From JAJFHI01 sp050633705 (GTDB lineage Bacteria; Pseudomonadota; Alphaproteobacteria; Rhizobiales; Hyphomicrobiaceae): a stretch of DNA of 28,723 bases. This document shows positions 21,695 to 28,570 of this stretch, piece by piece. The notes beneath the pieces are model-generated. The model worked only from the letters and a program-made list of their open reading frames with translations, had not been told where the DNA came from and did no database searches. Location of the stretch: positions 1 through 28,723 of the forward strand of contig JBOEGZ010000010.1 of assembly GCA_050633705.1 (NCBI GenBank), written 5' to 3'. Each line of letters opens with the position of its first letter. Within the stretch, counting starts at the first letter, position 1. A program made the position numbers and the translations under genes.

Positions 21695-21816
21695 TGTATG
21701 ACACTATGGGTCCAATGATGTGGGGTATGGGACTGGTGCAAATTCTATTCGCACTGGTCCTTGTTCTTGCAGCCGCTGCGCTGATCAAATTCCTCTTTTT
21801 TTCTGGGAGAAAGTAA
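21694..21816 (+). CDS. small Met-rich membrane protein after cusA
   Basis: A 40-residue protein: M-Y-D-T-M-G-P-M-M-W-G-M-G, then one membrane helix (V-Q-I-L-F-A-L-V-L-V-L-A-A-A-A-L-I), ending F-F-S-G-R-K. AGGAGG at 21677-21682 is its ribosome-binding site, and its ATG overlaps the cusA stop. Comparable short proteins with a Met-rich N-terminus follow cusA in other operons. The methionines could bind Cu(I) or Ag(I) at the periplasmic face. Confidence 0.75.
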   Translation: MYDTMGPMMWGMGLVQILFALVLVLAAAALIKFLFFSGRK

Positions 21817-21865
21817 TTGCCTCTGAAGCACATAGTTCCGTAACCAATATTATCAGTGAGGCAAG

Positions 21866-22048
21866 ATGGTCTGGTTACGCGCAATCCGCACTTATCTGAT
21901 TTTTATTGCGGTCGCTAACCTCTTTTGGGAGTTCGCGCCGCATAAACCCAGTGACGGATTTGTGGTTCTCGGCCCCGCGATGCGCGTCGACCTGATCATC
22001 GACATGATGGGTGCCATTCGGATTTCGGAACAACCGCAACGGATCTGA
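21866..22048 (+). pseudogene. chimeric remnant: membrane protein start fused to multicopper oxidase piece
   Basis: The first 24 residues (M-V-W-L-R-A-I-R-T-Y-L, F-I-A-V-A-N-L-F-W-E-F-A) look like the N-terminus of a small integral membrane protein family; the remaining helices are gone. From about residue 30, G-F-V-V-L-G-P-A-M-R-V-D-L-I-I-D-M-M-G matches the middle of multicopper oxidases (usual form G-P-A-Q-R-A-D-L-I-x-D-M). The join lies near 21938. Neither gene could work. It suggests that a copper-oxidase gene once lay next to cusA and was deleted. The frame remains open, so a 60-residue product could be made. Confidence 0.55.
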
Positions 22049-22076
22049 CCAATATCTATTCAGAAAGGAAGAAAAA

Positions 22077-22520
22077 ATGAGACCGACTTCAGCGATATCT
22101 GCAACAGCAATCCTGATCCTGGGCATTCTTACATTGGTGAACCGCCCCAGTGTCGCTCAAGAGGCCATGATCTATAAGAACCCCCAGTGTGGCTGCTGCG
22201 AAGGCTATGCCGATTACCTCCGCCAGAACGGGTTCAACGTCACCGTCAAGCCGACACACGAACTTTCCGCTATGAGCCGACGCGAGGGCATCCCCGAGGA
22301 CTTCCAGGGCTGCCACCTGGGCTTCATCGACGGGTATATCGTGAGCGGTCACGTGCCGGTGCAGACCGTGCGCAAACTCCTCAAAGAACGCCCTAAGATC
22401 AAGGGTATTACGCTCCCCGGCATGCCGCAGGGCTCGCCTGGTATGTCAGGCATAAAGGACGGCCCGTGGACGATCTATGCAATTGGTGGCGACGCACCGA
22501 AGCCCTATGCAACGGAGTGA
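22077..22520 (+). CDS. periplasmic DUF411 metal-binding protein
   Basis: I start at ATG 22077 (AGAAAGGAAG just before); an upstream in-frame ATG overlaps the remnant. The 147-residue protein has a signal peptide (1-28, ...S-V-A-Q), then Y-K-N-P-Q-C38-G-C40-C41-E-G-Y (33-44), the cysteine motif of DUF411. It also has G-C-H-L-G-F-I-D-G-Y-I-V-S-G-H-V-P (80-96), I-T-L-P-G-M-P-Q-G-S-P-G-M and a terminal Y-A-I-G-G. These proteins commonly sit in copper and silver resistance clusters and are thought to bind metal in the periplasm. It lies 382 bp after cusA's stop and probably belongs to the same resistance unit. Confidence 0.88.
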   Translation: MRPTSAISATAILILGILTLVNRPSVAQEAMIYKNPQCGCCEGYADYLRQNGFNVTVKPTHELSAMSRREGIPEDFQGCHLGFIDGYIVSGHVPVQTVRKLLKERPKIKGITLPGMPQGSPGMSGIKDGPWTIYAIGGDAPKPYATE

Positions 22521-22596
22521 TGAATTCTTGACTGTCCGTCATCATATAATTTGAGACAGATGGCGGTTTCCATTTTAGGAGACTTAGTATGTTGTA

Positions 22597-23325
22597 TCAC
22601 TTGTTGCCTTTCTGAATTGGCCGCGGTCCTTCAACCATGTTCTTGACTGACGTTGCCGCAAACGGCTGACCGCGCTCGTTGGTGTAACCGGCATCTTCGA
22701 GTGCCTTGGAAATTTCGCGCAAAGACGGGCGCCCACCTGTTTTTGGGTTTGCCCGTCGCAGACGCTTTGCCAGCAACACGGCATCGGGGTGCGTTTGGTG
22801 TATGGCCTTGCGCCCTTCAATGCGTTTGCCAGTCGCTTCGCTTTTGCGATCACGTGCGGATTTCAGCTTTCCCACCAAGCGCGACTTTTCCAGCTCTGCA
22901 AAGACGCCAGCGATTTGGCGCAATGCCTTTTTCATTGGATCGTCGGTTTCCGTGAGCTTGTCACTGTTGGCAGCGAACACGGTGACGTTGCGACTGATCA
23001 AAAGCATGATACCAAGCTCTTGGGTCATCAGTTCGCGAGCAAACCGAGATGCGTCTTCAACGATAACAGTTCTGACGCCGTTGCCTTCGATGCGATCAAG
23101 CAACGCCATAAAGCCAGGCCGCGTTTCGATGGCGTCGGCACCTGACACAGCCTCATCATAAAACGTATCGACAACTTCAAAGTGCGCGTGTTTTGCAAAC
23201 CTTGAAATGGCTTCGCCTTGGCGTTTCTCACTGTCTTTGTCTGCGCCGACGTTTGTCGCCGAGCTTGTGCGCAAATAGGCGACAGCCTTGGCCAGTTCTT
23301 TTGCCTGTTTTGCCTTACATTTCAT
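22597..23325 (-). CDS. serine recombinase (resolvase/invertase type)
   Basis: A 242-residue protein with an N-terminal catalytic domain: A-Y-L-R-T-S21-S (catalytic Ser in R-x-S), F-Y-D-E-A-V-S-G, V-I-V-E-D-A-S-R-F-A-R-E-L (the S-R-x-x-R active-site motif), and the long helix with R-Q-I-A-G-V-F-A-E-L-E-K-S-R-L-V-G-K-L-K. The C-terminal part (G-G-R-P-S-L-R-E-I-S-K-A-L-E-D-A-G-Y) is an HTH. It looks intact. It may resolve cointegrates of a transposon or invert DNA. Its likely target is the AT-rich dyad at 23347-23365, just upstream of its start. Confidence 0.9.
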   Translation of the reverse strand: MKCKAKQAKELAKAVAYLRTSSATNVGADKDSEKRQGEAISRFAKHAHFEVVDTFYDEAVSGADAIETRPGFMALLDRIEGNGVRTVIVEDASRFARELMTQELGIMLLISRNVTVFAANSDKLTETDDPMKKALRQIAGVFAELEKSRLVGKLKSARDRKSEATGKRIEGRKAIHQTHPDAVLLAKRLRRANPKTGGRPSLREISKALEDAGYTNERGQPFAATSVKNMVEGPRPIQKGNK

Positions 23326-23340
23326 GGTTTAATTGCCATT

Positions 23341-23372
23341 ATATGTTTAATATTCCTGATATTAATATACAT
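23341..23372. promoter_or_regulatory. candidate res/crossover site of the serine recombinase
   Basis: TTAATAT and ATATTAA at 23347-23365 form a perfect dyad around a 5-base TCCTG spacer. Outer arms ATGT and ACAT extend the symmetry to 23341-23372 with a small offset. An AT-rich dyad of about 30 bp directly upstream of the recombinase gene is what a resolvase site I looks like. Accessory subsites II and III were not resolved. Confidence 0.45.
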
Positions 23373-23684
23373 TCAATAGACGAGAATGCAGGAGAAAATA
23401 GGGGAATATGGAGGGTGTGCGCCGCCTCAAACGGAGGCTTGTTCAGGTGCCAACATTTTAGAAACCACGCTTGGGCCAATGAATGTTTGAATGTCAGCAG
23501 TTGCCTTCAAGCAGAACTGTCATGCTTAGTGGCTGGGGTTACCAGCTGACCCGAAACGGTCCTGAGCACCTGCAAAATTTGGAACACAATTGTGAATTTT
23601 GTAACATTTTGCGCATCGCAGATTGGACATGATCCTCCCCCAGTGAATTGGTCCACCTACTAGTAACAATCAGGAGGACTTGAC
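23373..23684. other. gene-free spacer with no recognised feature
   Basis: No convincing gene on either strand. A TGATCCTCCCCCAGTG segment at about 23630-23645, followed by AATTGGTCCAC, looks like an insertion-sequence end but I cannot name it. Confidence 0.3.
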
Positions 23685-23806
23685 CCGCTCCCCATCTTTG
23701 GACCAGGGGGCTTGGTAATTTTCCCAGTGGGTGAGCCGCTCCCCAACGTTGGACCACTTGGCCTGGTAATTTTCCCAGTGTTTGCTCAAGGTGGGCTGTT
23801 GGCCTC
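23685..23806. repeat. two direct repeats (51-bp period), IS-end-like
   Basis: CCGCTCCCC...TTGGACCA...GG..TGGTAATTTTCCCAGTG occurs at 23685 and again at 23736, period 51. The second copy continues TTTGCTCAAGGTGGGCTGTTGGCC and has a near-identical inverted partner at 25163-25234. Several direct repeats at an end are typical of IS21-like elements, but no transposase is present, so the family is a guess. Confidence 0.5.
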
Positions 23807-23948
23807 GCATACTCAGTTTGAGTTTTTCAGAGTCGCGCCAAGGACCGAAATCCACCAAATTTTTATGATTAGGCACCGAGGACGCACCGGCACTCTCTTT
23901 AGCATTTGTCGCTCACCCCCTCGGCTCCATCGTCATCGAATAATCCTC

Positions 23949-23979
23949 TTGCATCTATAGTGGCTATAGATCGTAAGCT
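23949..23979 (+). promoter_or_regulatory. MerR-family (CadR/PbrR-like) promoter and operator
   Basis: ATCTATAG and CTATAGAT form a perfect 8-bp dyad around TGG at 23953-23971. It lies between TTGCAT (23949-23954) and TAAGCT (23974-23979), which are 19 bases apart. This geometry is that of MerR-family promoters, and CTATAGTGGCTA matches the core of CadR/PbrR operators (Cd, Pb, Zn). It is 66 bases upstream of the cytochrome c ATG. No CadR-type gene is in the window. Confidence 0.6.
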
Positions 23980-24044
23980 GCTCGTGACGCTAATGACAGC
24001 CTTTCTACTTATTAAATAGGCATTCCAATAGTGAGGCGTGAGCG

Positions 24045-24620
24045 ATGAAGAAAACATACGCGTTACAGACAATTAGTTTGACCATAGCCACGATCGCAAT
24101 CGTGGCTCTTGCCCCGTTGACGATGGCCCAAGACAGCCGCCGACAAGGCGGCGGGCCTTGGTGTTGCGACATGTGGAACCCCGGTTGGATGCAGCGTGAC
24201 ATGTGGCGTCGGGACCATATGGGCCCGATGCATCGCAGCCGGATGGCCCGGCACCGGACGTTCATGCATCAGGGTCTTCCTGAGGCGTACAGAAATGCAC
24301 GTAATCCTCTGCCGATAACCGAGGATGTCGTGCGCGCCGGCGCGAAGTTATACGCCGACAATTGTGCGTCATGCCACGGTGCCCGTGGAATGGGTGACGG
24401 CGAGGCCGGTAAGGGCTTGAACCCGTCGCCGGCACTCTTGGCACATCTCATCCAAATGCCAATGGCCGTCGACAGCTATCTGTTGTGGTCGATCAGTGAT
24501 GGTGGCGCCGAATTCAAAACGGGCATGCCCGCATTCAAAGACGTGCTGACCAAGCAAGAAATCTGGAAGATCGTTGCATATATGCGAGCGGGTTTTCCGC
24601 AGTCCAATGTTGTGAAATGA
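24045..24620 (+). CDS. exported c-type cytochrome with Met/Trp/His-rich N-terminus
   Basis: A 191-residue protein with signal peptide 1-28, then a strange segment (39-75) rich in Met, Trp, His and Arg: W-C-C-D-M-W-N-P-G-W-M-Q-R-D-M-W and H-M-G-P-M-H-R-S-R-M-A-R-H. A class I cytochrome domain follows with C107-A-S-C110-H111 for haem and T-G-M161-P-A-F as axial Met. The N-terminal part could bind copper or another soft metal. It is likely periplasmic, moving electrons to or from a metal-related enzyme. GAGGCGTGAG lies before the ATG. It shares its transcript with the SHOCT gene and follows a metal-type operator. Confidence 0.82.
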   Translation: MKKTYALQTISLTIATIAIVALAPLTMAQDSRRQGGGPWCCDMWNPGWMQRDMWRRDHMGPMHRSRMARHRTFMHQGLPEAYRNARNPLPITEDVVRAGAKLYADNCASCHGARGMGDGEAGKGLNPSPALLAHLIQMPMAVDSYLLWSISDGGAEFKTGMPAFKDVLTKQEIWKIVAYMRAGFPQSNVVK

Positions 24621-24633
24621 GGAGGTGGTATTG

Positions 24634-24981
24634 TTGAATTTACCAGGCTTTAAAGTAGTCCGTCTCATGCCGGCGTGCGTCGCCATGCTGAGTTTCGTGC
24701 AGCAGGCGGCGGCGCAACCAACCAACAGACCACGCTACGAGCCGATGATGCACGACGGTTGGTACGGTTGGTTTGTCGGGCCGATCATGATGATGGTGTT
24801 CCTGGTCATCACAGGCATTGTTGTCGTCTCAATTGTGCGTTGGCTCATGGGGCCTGGCCATGGTCCGCACGGTTTCGGCCCCGTCGAGAGATCTCCGTTG
24901 GATATTCTCAAAGAACGATACGCGCGCGGTGAGATCGACAAGGATGAATTTGATGAGCGCCGCAAAGTTTTGCGAGAATGA
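24634..24981 (+). CDS. SHOCT-domain membrane protein
   Basis: About 115 residues: an N-terminal signal-like helix, a linker with Met/His/Trp (P-M-M-H-D-G-W-Y-G-W), one membrane helix (I-M-M-M-V-F-L-V-I-T-G-I-V-V-V-S-I-V), a G/H-rich linker, and the C-terminal SHOCT motif L-D-I-L-K-E-R-Y-A-R-G-E-I-D-K-D-E-F-D-E-R-R. The GGAGG at 24621-24625 is best spaced for TTG at 24634 (24631 and GTG 24625 are alternatives). SHOCT proteins of this length are frequent in copper and mercury clusters; the role is unknown. It lies directly after the cytochrome gene. Confidence 0.75.
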   Translation: MNLPGFKVVRLMPACVAMLSFVQQAAAQPTNRPRYEPMMHDGWYGWFVGPIMMMVFLVITGIVVVSIVRWLMGPGHGPHGFGPVERSPLDILKERYARGEIDKDEFDERRKVLRE

Positions 24982-25037
24982 GCACGATCAAAGTCTGAAC
25001 GCGCAATTGAACCGTTGCGTTGGATGGAGTGATAGCG

Positions 25038-25152
25038 ATGGGACCCCTAACAATTACTTTCTTCTCGGATGTCTTGTGCGTTTGAGCGTATGCCGCTCAG
25101 GCACGAGTTGACGCCGTCAGAACCGAGTTTGGAGACGCCGATCGAACTGTTG
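25038..25152 (+). pseudogene. truncated DsbA-like (FrnE-type) oxidoreductase with internal stop
   Basis: From ATG 25038: M-G-P-L-T-I-T-F-F-S-D-V-L-C-V, then TGA (25083-25085), then A-Y-A-A-Q-A-R-V-D-A-V-R-T-E-F-G-D-A. Family members have S-D-x-L-C-x-W-x-Y, so the TGA replaces a TGG tryptophan codon. Similarity ends near 25152, where the inverted repeat at 25163 begins. It has a plausible ribosome-binding site (GGAG). Both a nonsense mutation and loss of the 3' part make it a pseudogene. Confidence 0.6.
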
Positions 25153-25162
25153 AGAATTGCCA

Positions 25163-25234
25163 AAGGCCAACAACCCGCCCTGAGCAACCACGCCGGAAAA
25201 TTACCAGGCCCGGTGGTCCAAGATTGGGGAGCGG
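25163..25234. repeat. inverted partner of the 23.7-kb IS-end-like repeat
   Basis: Read on the minus strand this is CCGCTCCCCAATCTTGGACCAC...CCTGGTAATTTTCC..., then GTTGCTCAGG and GGGTTGTTGGCC. It matches 23736-23806 along about 72 bases in inverted orientation. The two copies bracket the cytochrome, SHOCT and DsbA-like genes, a unit of about 1.5 kb. Confidence 0.6.
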
Positions 25235-25241
25235 TTCACAG

Positions 25242-25385
25242 GAAGCCGTCGCCATCAAGGCTGGCATGATGGTGGATGAGCTTGGTACAATGATTTTCCC
25301 CTACCTCACCACGGTCGAAAGATTGAAACTCGCGGCTCAGACTTTCGACAAGCATGTGTCGAAACTATCATACTGCGCGTGTTAG
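25242..25385 (+). pseudogene. merA: 3' remnant of mercuric reductase gene merA
   Basis: The frame reads E-A-V-A-I-K-A-G-M-M-V-D-E-L-G, then M-I-F-P-Y-L-T-T-V-E-R-L-K-L-A-A-Q-T-F-D-K, then V-S-K-L-S-Y-C-A-C and stop. F-P-Y-L-T-x-V-E-x-L-K-L-A-A-Q-T-F-x-K-x-V-x-K/Q-L-S-C-C-A-G is the conserved end of MerA. Here the C-terminal Cys pair that hands Hg(II) to the active site has become Y-C. Only about 47 codons are left; everything upstream ends at the IS-like repeat (25234). It confirms that a full mer operon once existed in this DNA. Confidence 0.75.
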
Positions 25386-25426
25386 TTTGGACTGCCATGT
25401 TACACAACGGGTTATAGTGTTCCAAC

Positions 25427-28400
25427 TCATCCATTGAGCGGAACGCTGGGCATCGCGTTATGCTCCGCCTCCAGAAGCGAGCGATGGCCATCAGGCTTTG
25501 GTGCAAACCAGCGATGTAGAGCTGGTAAAACAAGAAGTGTCAGTAATGTTGACGTGAAGAGTCCACCGATAACGACGGTTGCTAGAGGTTGTTGAACTTC
25601 AGCACCTACACCTGTAGCAAACAATAGGGGTGCGAGTCCGAGAGCTGTGGTCATGGCTGTCATCAAAACCGGACGCGTACGTAATCCGACAGCGTTAATA
25701 GCGAGATCATTCAGGTTTCTGCCCATACGAGCAAAGTCATCCATGAAGCTGACCAACACCATGCCATTGCCGAGGGCGATGCCAAAGAGCGCGATGAAAC
25801 CGACAGTAGCAGGAACGGACACAGGAAGGCCAGTCAACCAAAGCGCTAGCGCTCCGCCCGTTAGCGCAAGTGGGATGTTGAGGAGAATTAGCACGGCAGA
25901 TTTGAGCCGACCATATGTCAGAAGCAAGATGAGGAAAACGATTGCAAGCGTAATTGGTATAACAACGGCGAAGCGGGCATTGGCTTTTTGTTGTAATTCG
26001 AACTGCCCCCCCCAAACCAATCTATACCCCGGCGGGAGATCTAGACCTTCGTTCGCGAGCACCTGAGCCTCGGTCACAAACGAGCCGATATCTCGGCCGC
26101 GAACATTGGCCTGAACGGCAATGAACCGCTCCCCGTCTTCTCGCGTAATTTGTCTAGGGCCGATGACTGTCTCAATACTAGCAACGTCGCTCAGGGGAAC
26201 GAGTGCTCCACTTTGGGATTTAAGCAAAATCCGCCCGACAGCCTTAGGTTCTGATCGGGACGCTTCATTTAGACGTACGACAATCGGAAATTGCCTGACA
26301 CCTTCGAAGAGTGCCCCAGATTCTGCGCCGCCGACGGACGTTCGTAAGGCCTCGAGCGCGTATTCAATATCAATACCATATCGGCCGAGTTTATCCCGGT
26401 CCATGGTGACTTTGAGTTCAGGCGCGCCCGTCAGTTGCTCAGCCTGTACATCGGCAGCTCCGGGGATTTTTCGGAGCACTTCTTGTAGTTTAGTTGAGGA
26501 CTGGATCAGAACATCTGAATCCGGCCCAAATATTTTAATCGCAAGTTCCGCCCGTGTCCCCGTCAACAACTCGTCCACCGCCATAGCGATAGGCTGGCCA
26601 ACATTGGCGACAATGCCTGGATATCGCTCAAGAAACTCCGACAACTCATTGCGCAAATCCTCAGGGCTCCATTCAGGCCTCCATTCTGATTTCGCCTTAA
26701 TGGCAAGGAAAATTTCGGCGCTGTTTGTCGGATCGGTAACAGCGCCGACCTCGCCACGTCCAACACGGGTCACAATTGTTTCGATCTCTGGGAAGGTCGC
26801 GAGCAGTTGTTTCTCAATCCGTGTGACGGTGGCTTTACCTTCGGTCAAGGAGATCGAAGGGGCCATAGTGACACGCAGCAGAATGTCGCCTTCTTCTAAC
26901 TCCGGTGTAAATTCAGAGCCGAGTCGCGAACCCGCAAACCAGCCCATAATGAGAAGACCTGCTGCGAGACCAATTGCGGCCATGCGATACCTGATGAAAA
27001 GGCTCGCACTGGCCTTAATGCCTCGGATCATAACACCTTCACGATATTCCTTTCGCTTTACCGGTTTCATAACGCCGAATGCGATAGCCGGTACGACCAG
27101 TGCAGCGTAAATAACTGATCCCGTCATAGCCAGAGCCGCCGATGCTGCAAGCGGCCGAAAGGTTTTACCCTCTACACCTTCAAGCGCAAACAGCGGTAGG
27201 AAAACAATGATCACCACAAGAACAGAAGCAATAAGTGGCGCGATTACTTCAGACGCTGACCGAGCGACGAGATCACGCCGGTTTTCGCCAGGTGAGCTTG
27301 AGAAGCTGCGATCAATATTTTCTGTAATTACGATTGCGCCATCGACCATCATACCGATAGCGATCGCGACACCACCAAGCGACATCAGATTTGCGCCTAT
27401 ACCGAGGACATGCATGGAGGTGAATGCAAAACCTACTGAAAACGGAATAGACAGCACGACGACCAGTGACGGTCGCCAACCACCAAGAAACACGAAAACA
27501 ACCAATGCGACCAGCAAGGCACCTTGCCAAAGCGCATTTGTTACCGTTGCCGCCGCTTTGTTCACAAGCGTCCCCTGATCATAGTAGGGAACTGCGCGAA
27601 CGCCTTTCGGCAGGGTTTTGCTGATCTCATGGAAACGATCTTTAACCCTCGCAATAACGTCTGAAGTATTTGCTCCATAGAGTTTTAGGACGAGACCAGC
27701 CACGACTTCCCCTTCCCCATTTGATGTCGCAAGACCTTGGCGGACACCGCCGCCGATAACTACCTCTCCAACATCGCGCATACGAACCTGTCTGCCATCC
27801 TTAGATTTGATCATAGTTGCAGCGAGGTCATCGACGCTACGGGCAAGACCGATTCCGCGAACTGTAAATTGTTCGGCACCGATTTCGATGAATTGCGCGC
27901 CTAGAGTTAGGTTGCCACGTTTTAGTGCCTCGGTAACTTCGTTGATTTGGATGTCATATGATTGCATGGCTTCCGGATCGATCAGGAGTTGGAATTGTTT
28001 TTCGTACCCTCCCAGTGACAAAACTTCGGTAACACCGGTCACAGTTTGCAACTGGTATTTCACAATCCAGTCTTGAATTTCACGCATTTCAATCAAGCTG
28101 CGTGCACCAGTATCGTCAACGAGCTTGTAATAGAGGATGATGCCGAGACCTGTTGAGATTGGTCCCATTTTTGGTTCACCATAGCCTGGTGGAATCGCGT
28201 CTCGCGCCTGAGATAGCCTTTCCCCGGCAACTTGGCGTGCAAAGTACACGTCTGTACCATCTTCAAAATAGATGTTGACCACGGACAGTCCAAAATTGGA
28301 GACAGACCGCATATGGTCAATTTTTGGTAGGCCCGCCATAGACGCTTCAATAGGGTAGGTCACATACTTCTCAACCTCTTCCGGACCAAGTCCATCGGTT

Positions 28401-28552
28401 TCAGTGAAAATCTGTACCAGAGACGGAGTGACGTCGGGAAAAGCGTCGACAGGCAGAGCACGAAAAGCGAAGATTCCGCCAAACGTCATGATTAGGGCGA
28501 ACAAGCCGGCGAGCAAACGACCACCAGCGATACGGTGCATGAAATCTGTCAT
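25427..28552 (-). CDS. heavy-metal efflux RND pump (CzcA/CusA family)
   Basis: The 1041-residue HME-RND transporter is full length. Marks are L-P-V-D-A-F-P-D-V-T-P-S-L-V-Q (33-47), V-T-Y-P-I-E (64-69), G-G-x-x-x-F-Q-L-L-I-D-P and the helix-4 motif A-I-A-I-G-M-M-V-D404-G-A-I-V-I-T-E411-N. The D-G-A-x-V-x-x-E-N part is like divalent-metal pumps (CzcA), while A-I-A-I-G is like CusA, so the substrate is uncertain. It is only about distantly similar to the CusA at 18542. It reads leftward after its adaptor gene (28571), with which it forms a czcBA-type pair. The end (25427) lies 42 bp past the merA remnant. Confidence 0.9.
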   Translation of the reverse strand: MTDFMHRIAGGRLLAGLFALIMTFGGIFAFRALPVDAFPDVTPSLVQIFTETDGLGPEEVEKYVTYPIEASMAGLPKIDHMRSVSNFGLSVVNIYFEDGTDVYFARQVAGERLSQARDAIPPGYGEPKMGPISTGLGIILYYKLVDDTGARSLIEMREIQDWIVKYQLQTVTGVTEVLSLGGYEKQFQLLIDPEAMQSYDIQINEVTEALKRGNLTLGAQFIEIGAEQFTVRGIGLARSVDDLAATMIKSKDGRQVRMRDVGEVVIGGGVRQGLATSNGEGEVVAGLVLKLYGANTSDVIARVKDRFHEISKTLPKGVRAVPYYDQGTLVNKAAATVTNALWQGALLVALVVFVFLGGWRPSLVVVLSIPFSVGFAFTSMHVLGIGANLMSLGGVAIAIGMMVDGAIVITENIDRSFSSSPGENRRDLVARSASEVIAPLIASVLVVIIVFLPLFALEGVEGKTFRPLAASAALAMTGSVIYAALVVPAIAFGVMKPVKRKEYREGVMIRGIKASASLFIRYRMAAIGLAAGLLIMGWFAGSRLGSEFTPELEEGDILLRVTMAPSISLTEGKATVTRIEKQLLATFPEIETIVTRVGRGEVGAVTDPTNSAEIFLAIKAKSEWRPEWSPEDLRNELSEFLERYPGIVANVGQPIAMAVDELLTGTRAELAIKIFGPDSDVLIQSSTKLQEVLRKIPGAADVQAEQLTGAPELKVTMDRDKLGRYGIDIEYALEALRTSVGGAESGALFEGVRQFPIVVRLNEASRSEPKAVGRILLKSQSGALVPLSDVASIETVIGPRQITREDGERFIAVQANVRGRDIGSFVTEAQVLANEGLDLPPGYRLVWGGQFELQQKANARFAVVIPITLAIVFLILLLTYGRLKSAVLILLNIPLALTGGALALWLTGLPVSVPATVGFIALFGIALGNGMVLVSFMDDFARMGRNLNDLAINAVGLRTRPVLMTAMTTALGLAPLLFATGVGAEVQQPLATVVIGGLFTSTLLTLLVLPALHRWFAPKPDGHRSLLEAEHNAMPSVPLNG

Positions 28553-28570
28553 GATGTGCGGTTCCTGTTG

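Noticed and set aside
23670..23876. A 68-codon minus-strand frame with two W-E-N-Y-Q-A repeats
   Set aside because: The protein repeats are only the translation of the 51-bp DNA repeats of the IS-like end; no start signal.
25083..25085. TGA as a selenocysteine codon in the DsbA-like frame
   Set aside because: The replaced residue is a conserved Trp, not Cys; no SECIS-like hairpin is evident and the gene is truncated anyway.
26121..27110. A 329-codon plus-strand frame inside the RND pump gene
   Set aside because: It is antisense to a full-length conserved transporter, Ser/Arg/Pro-rich, with no start signal.
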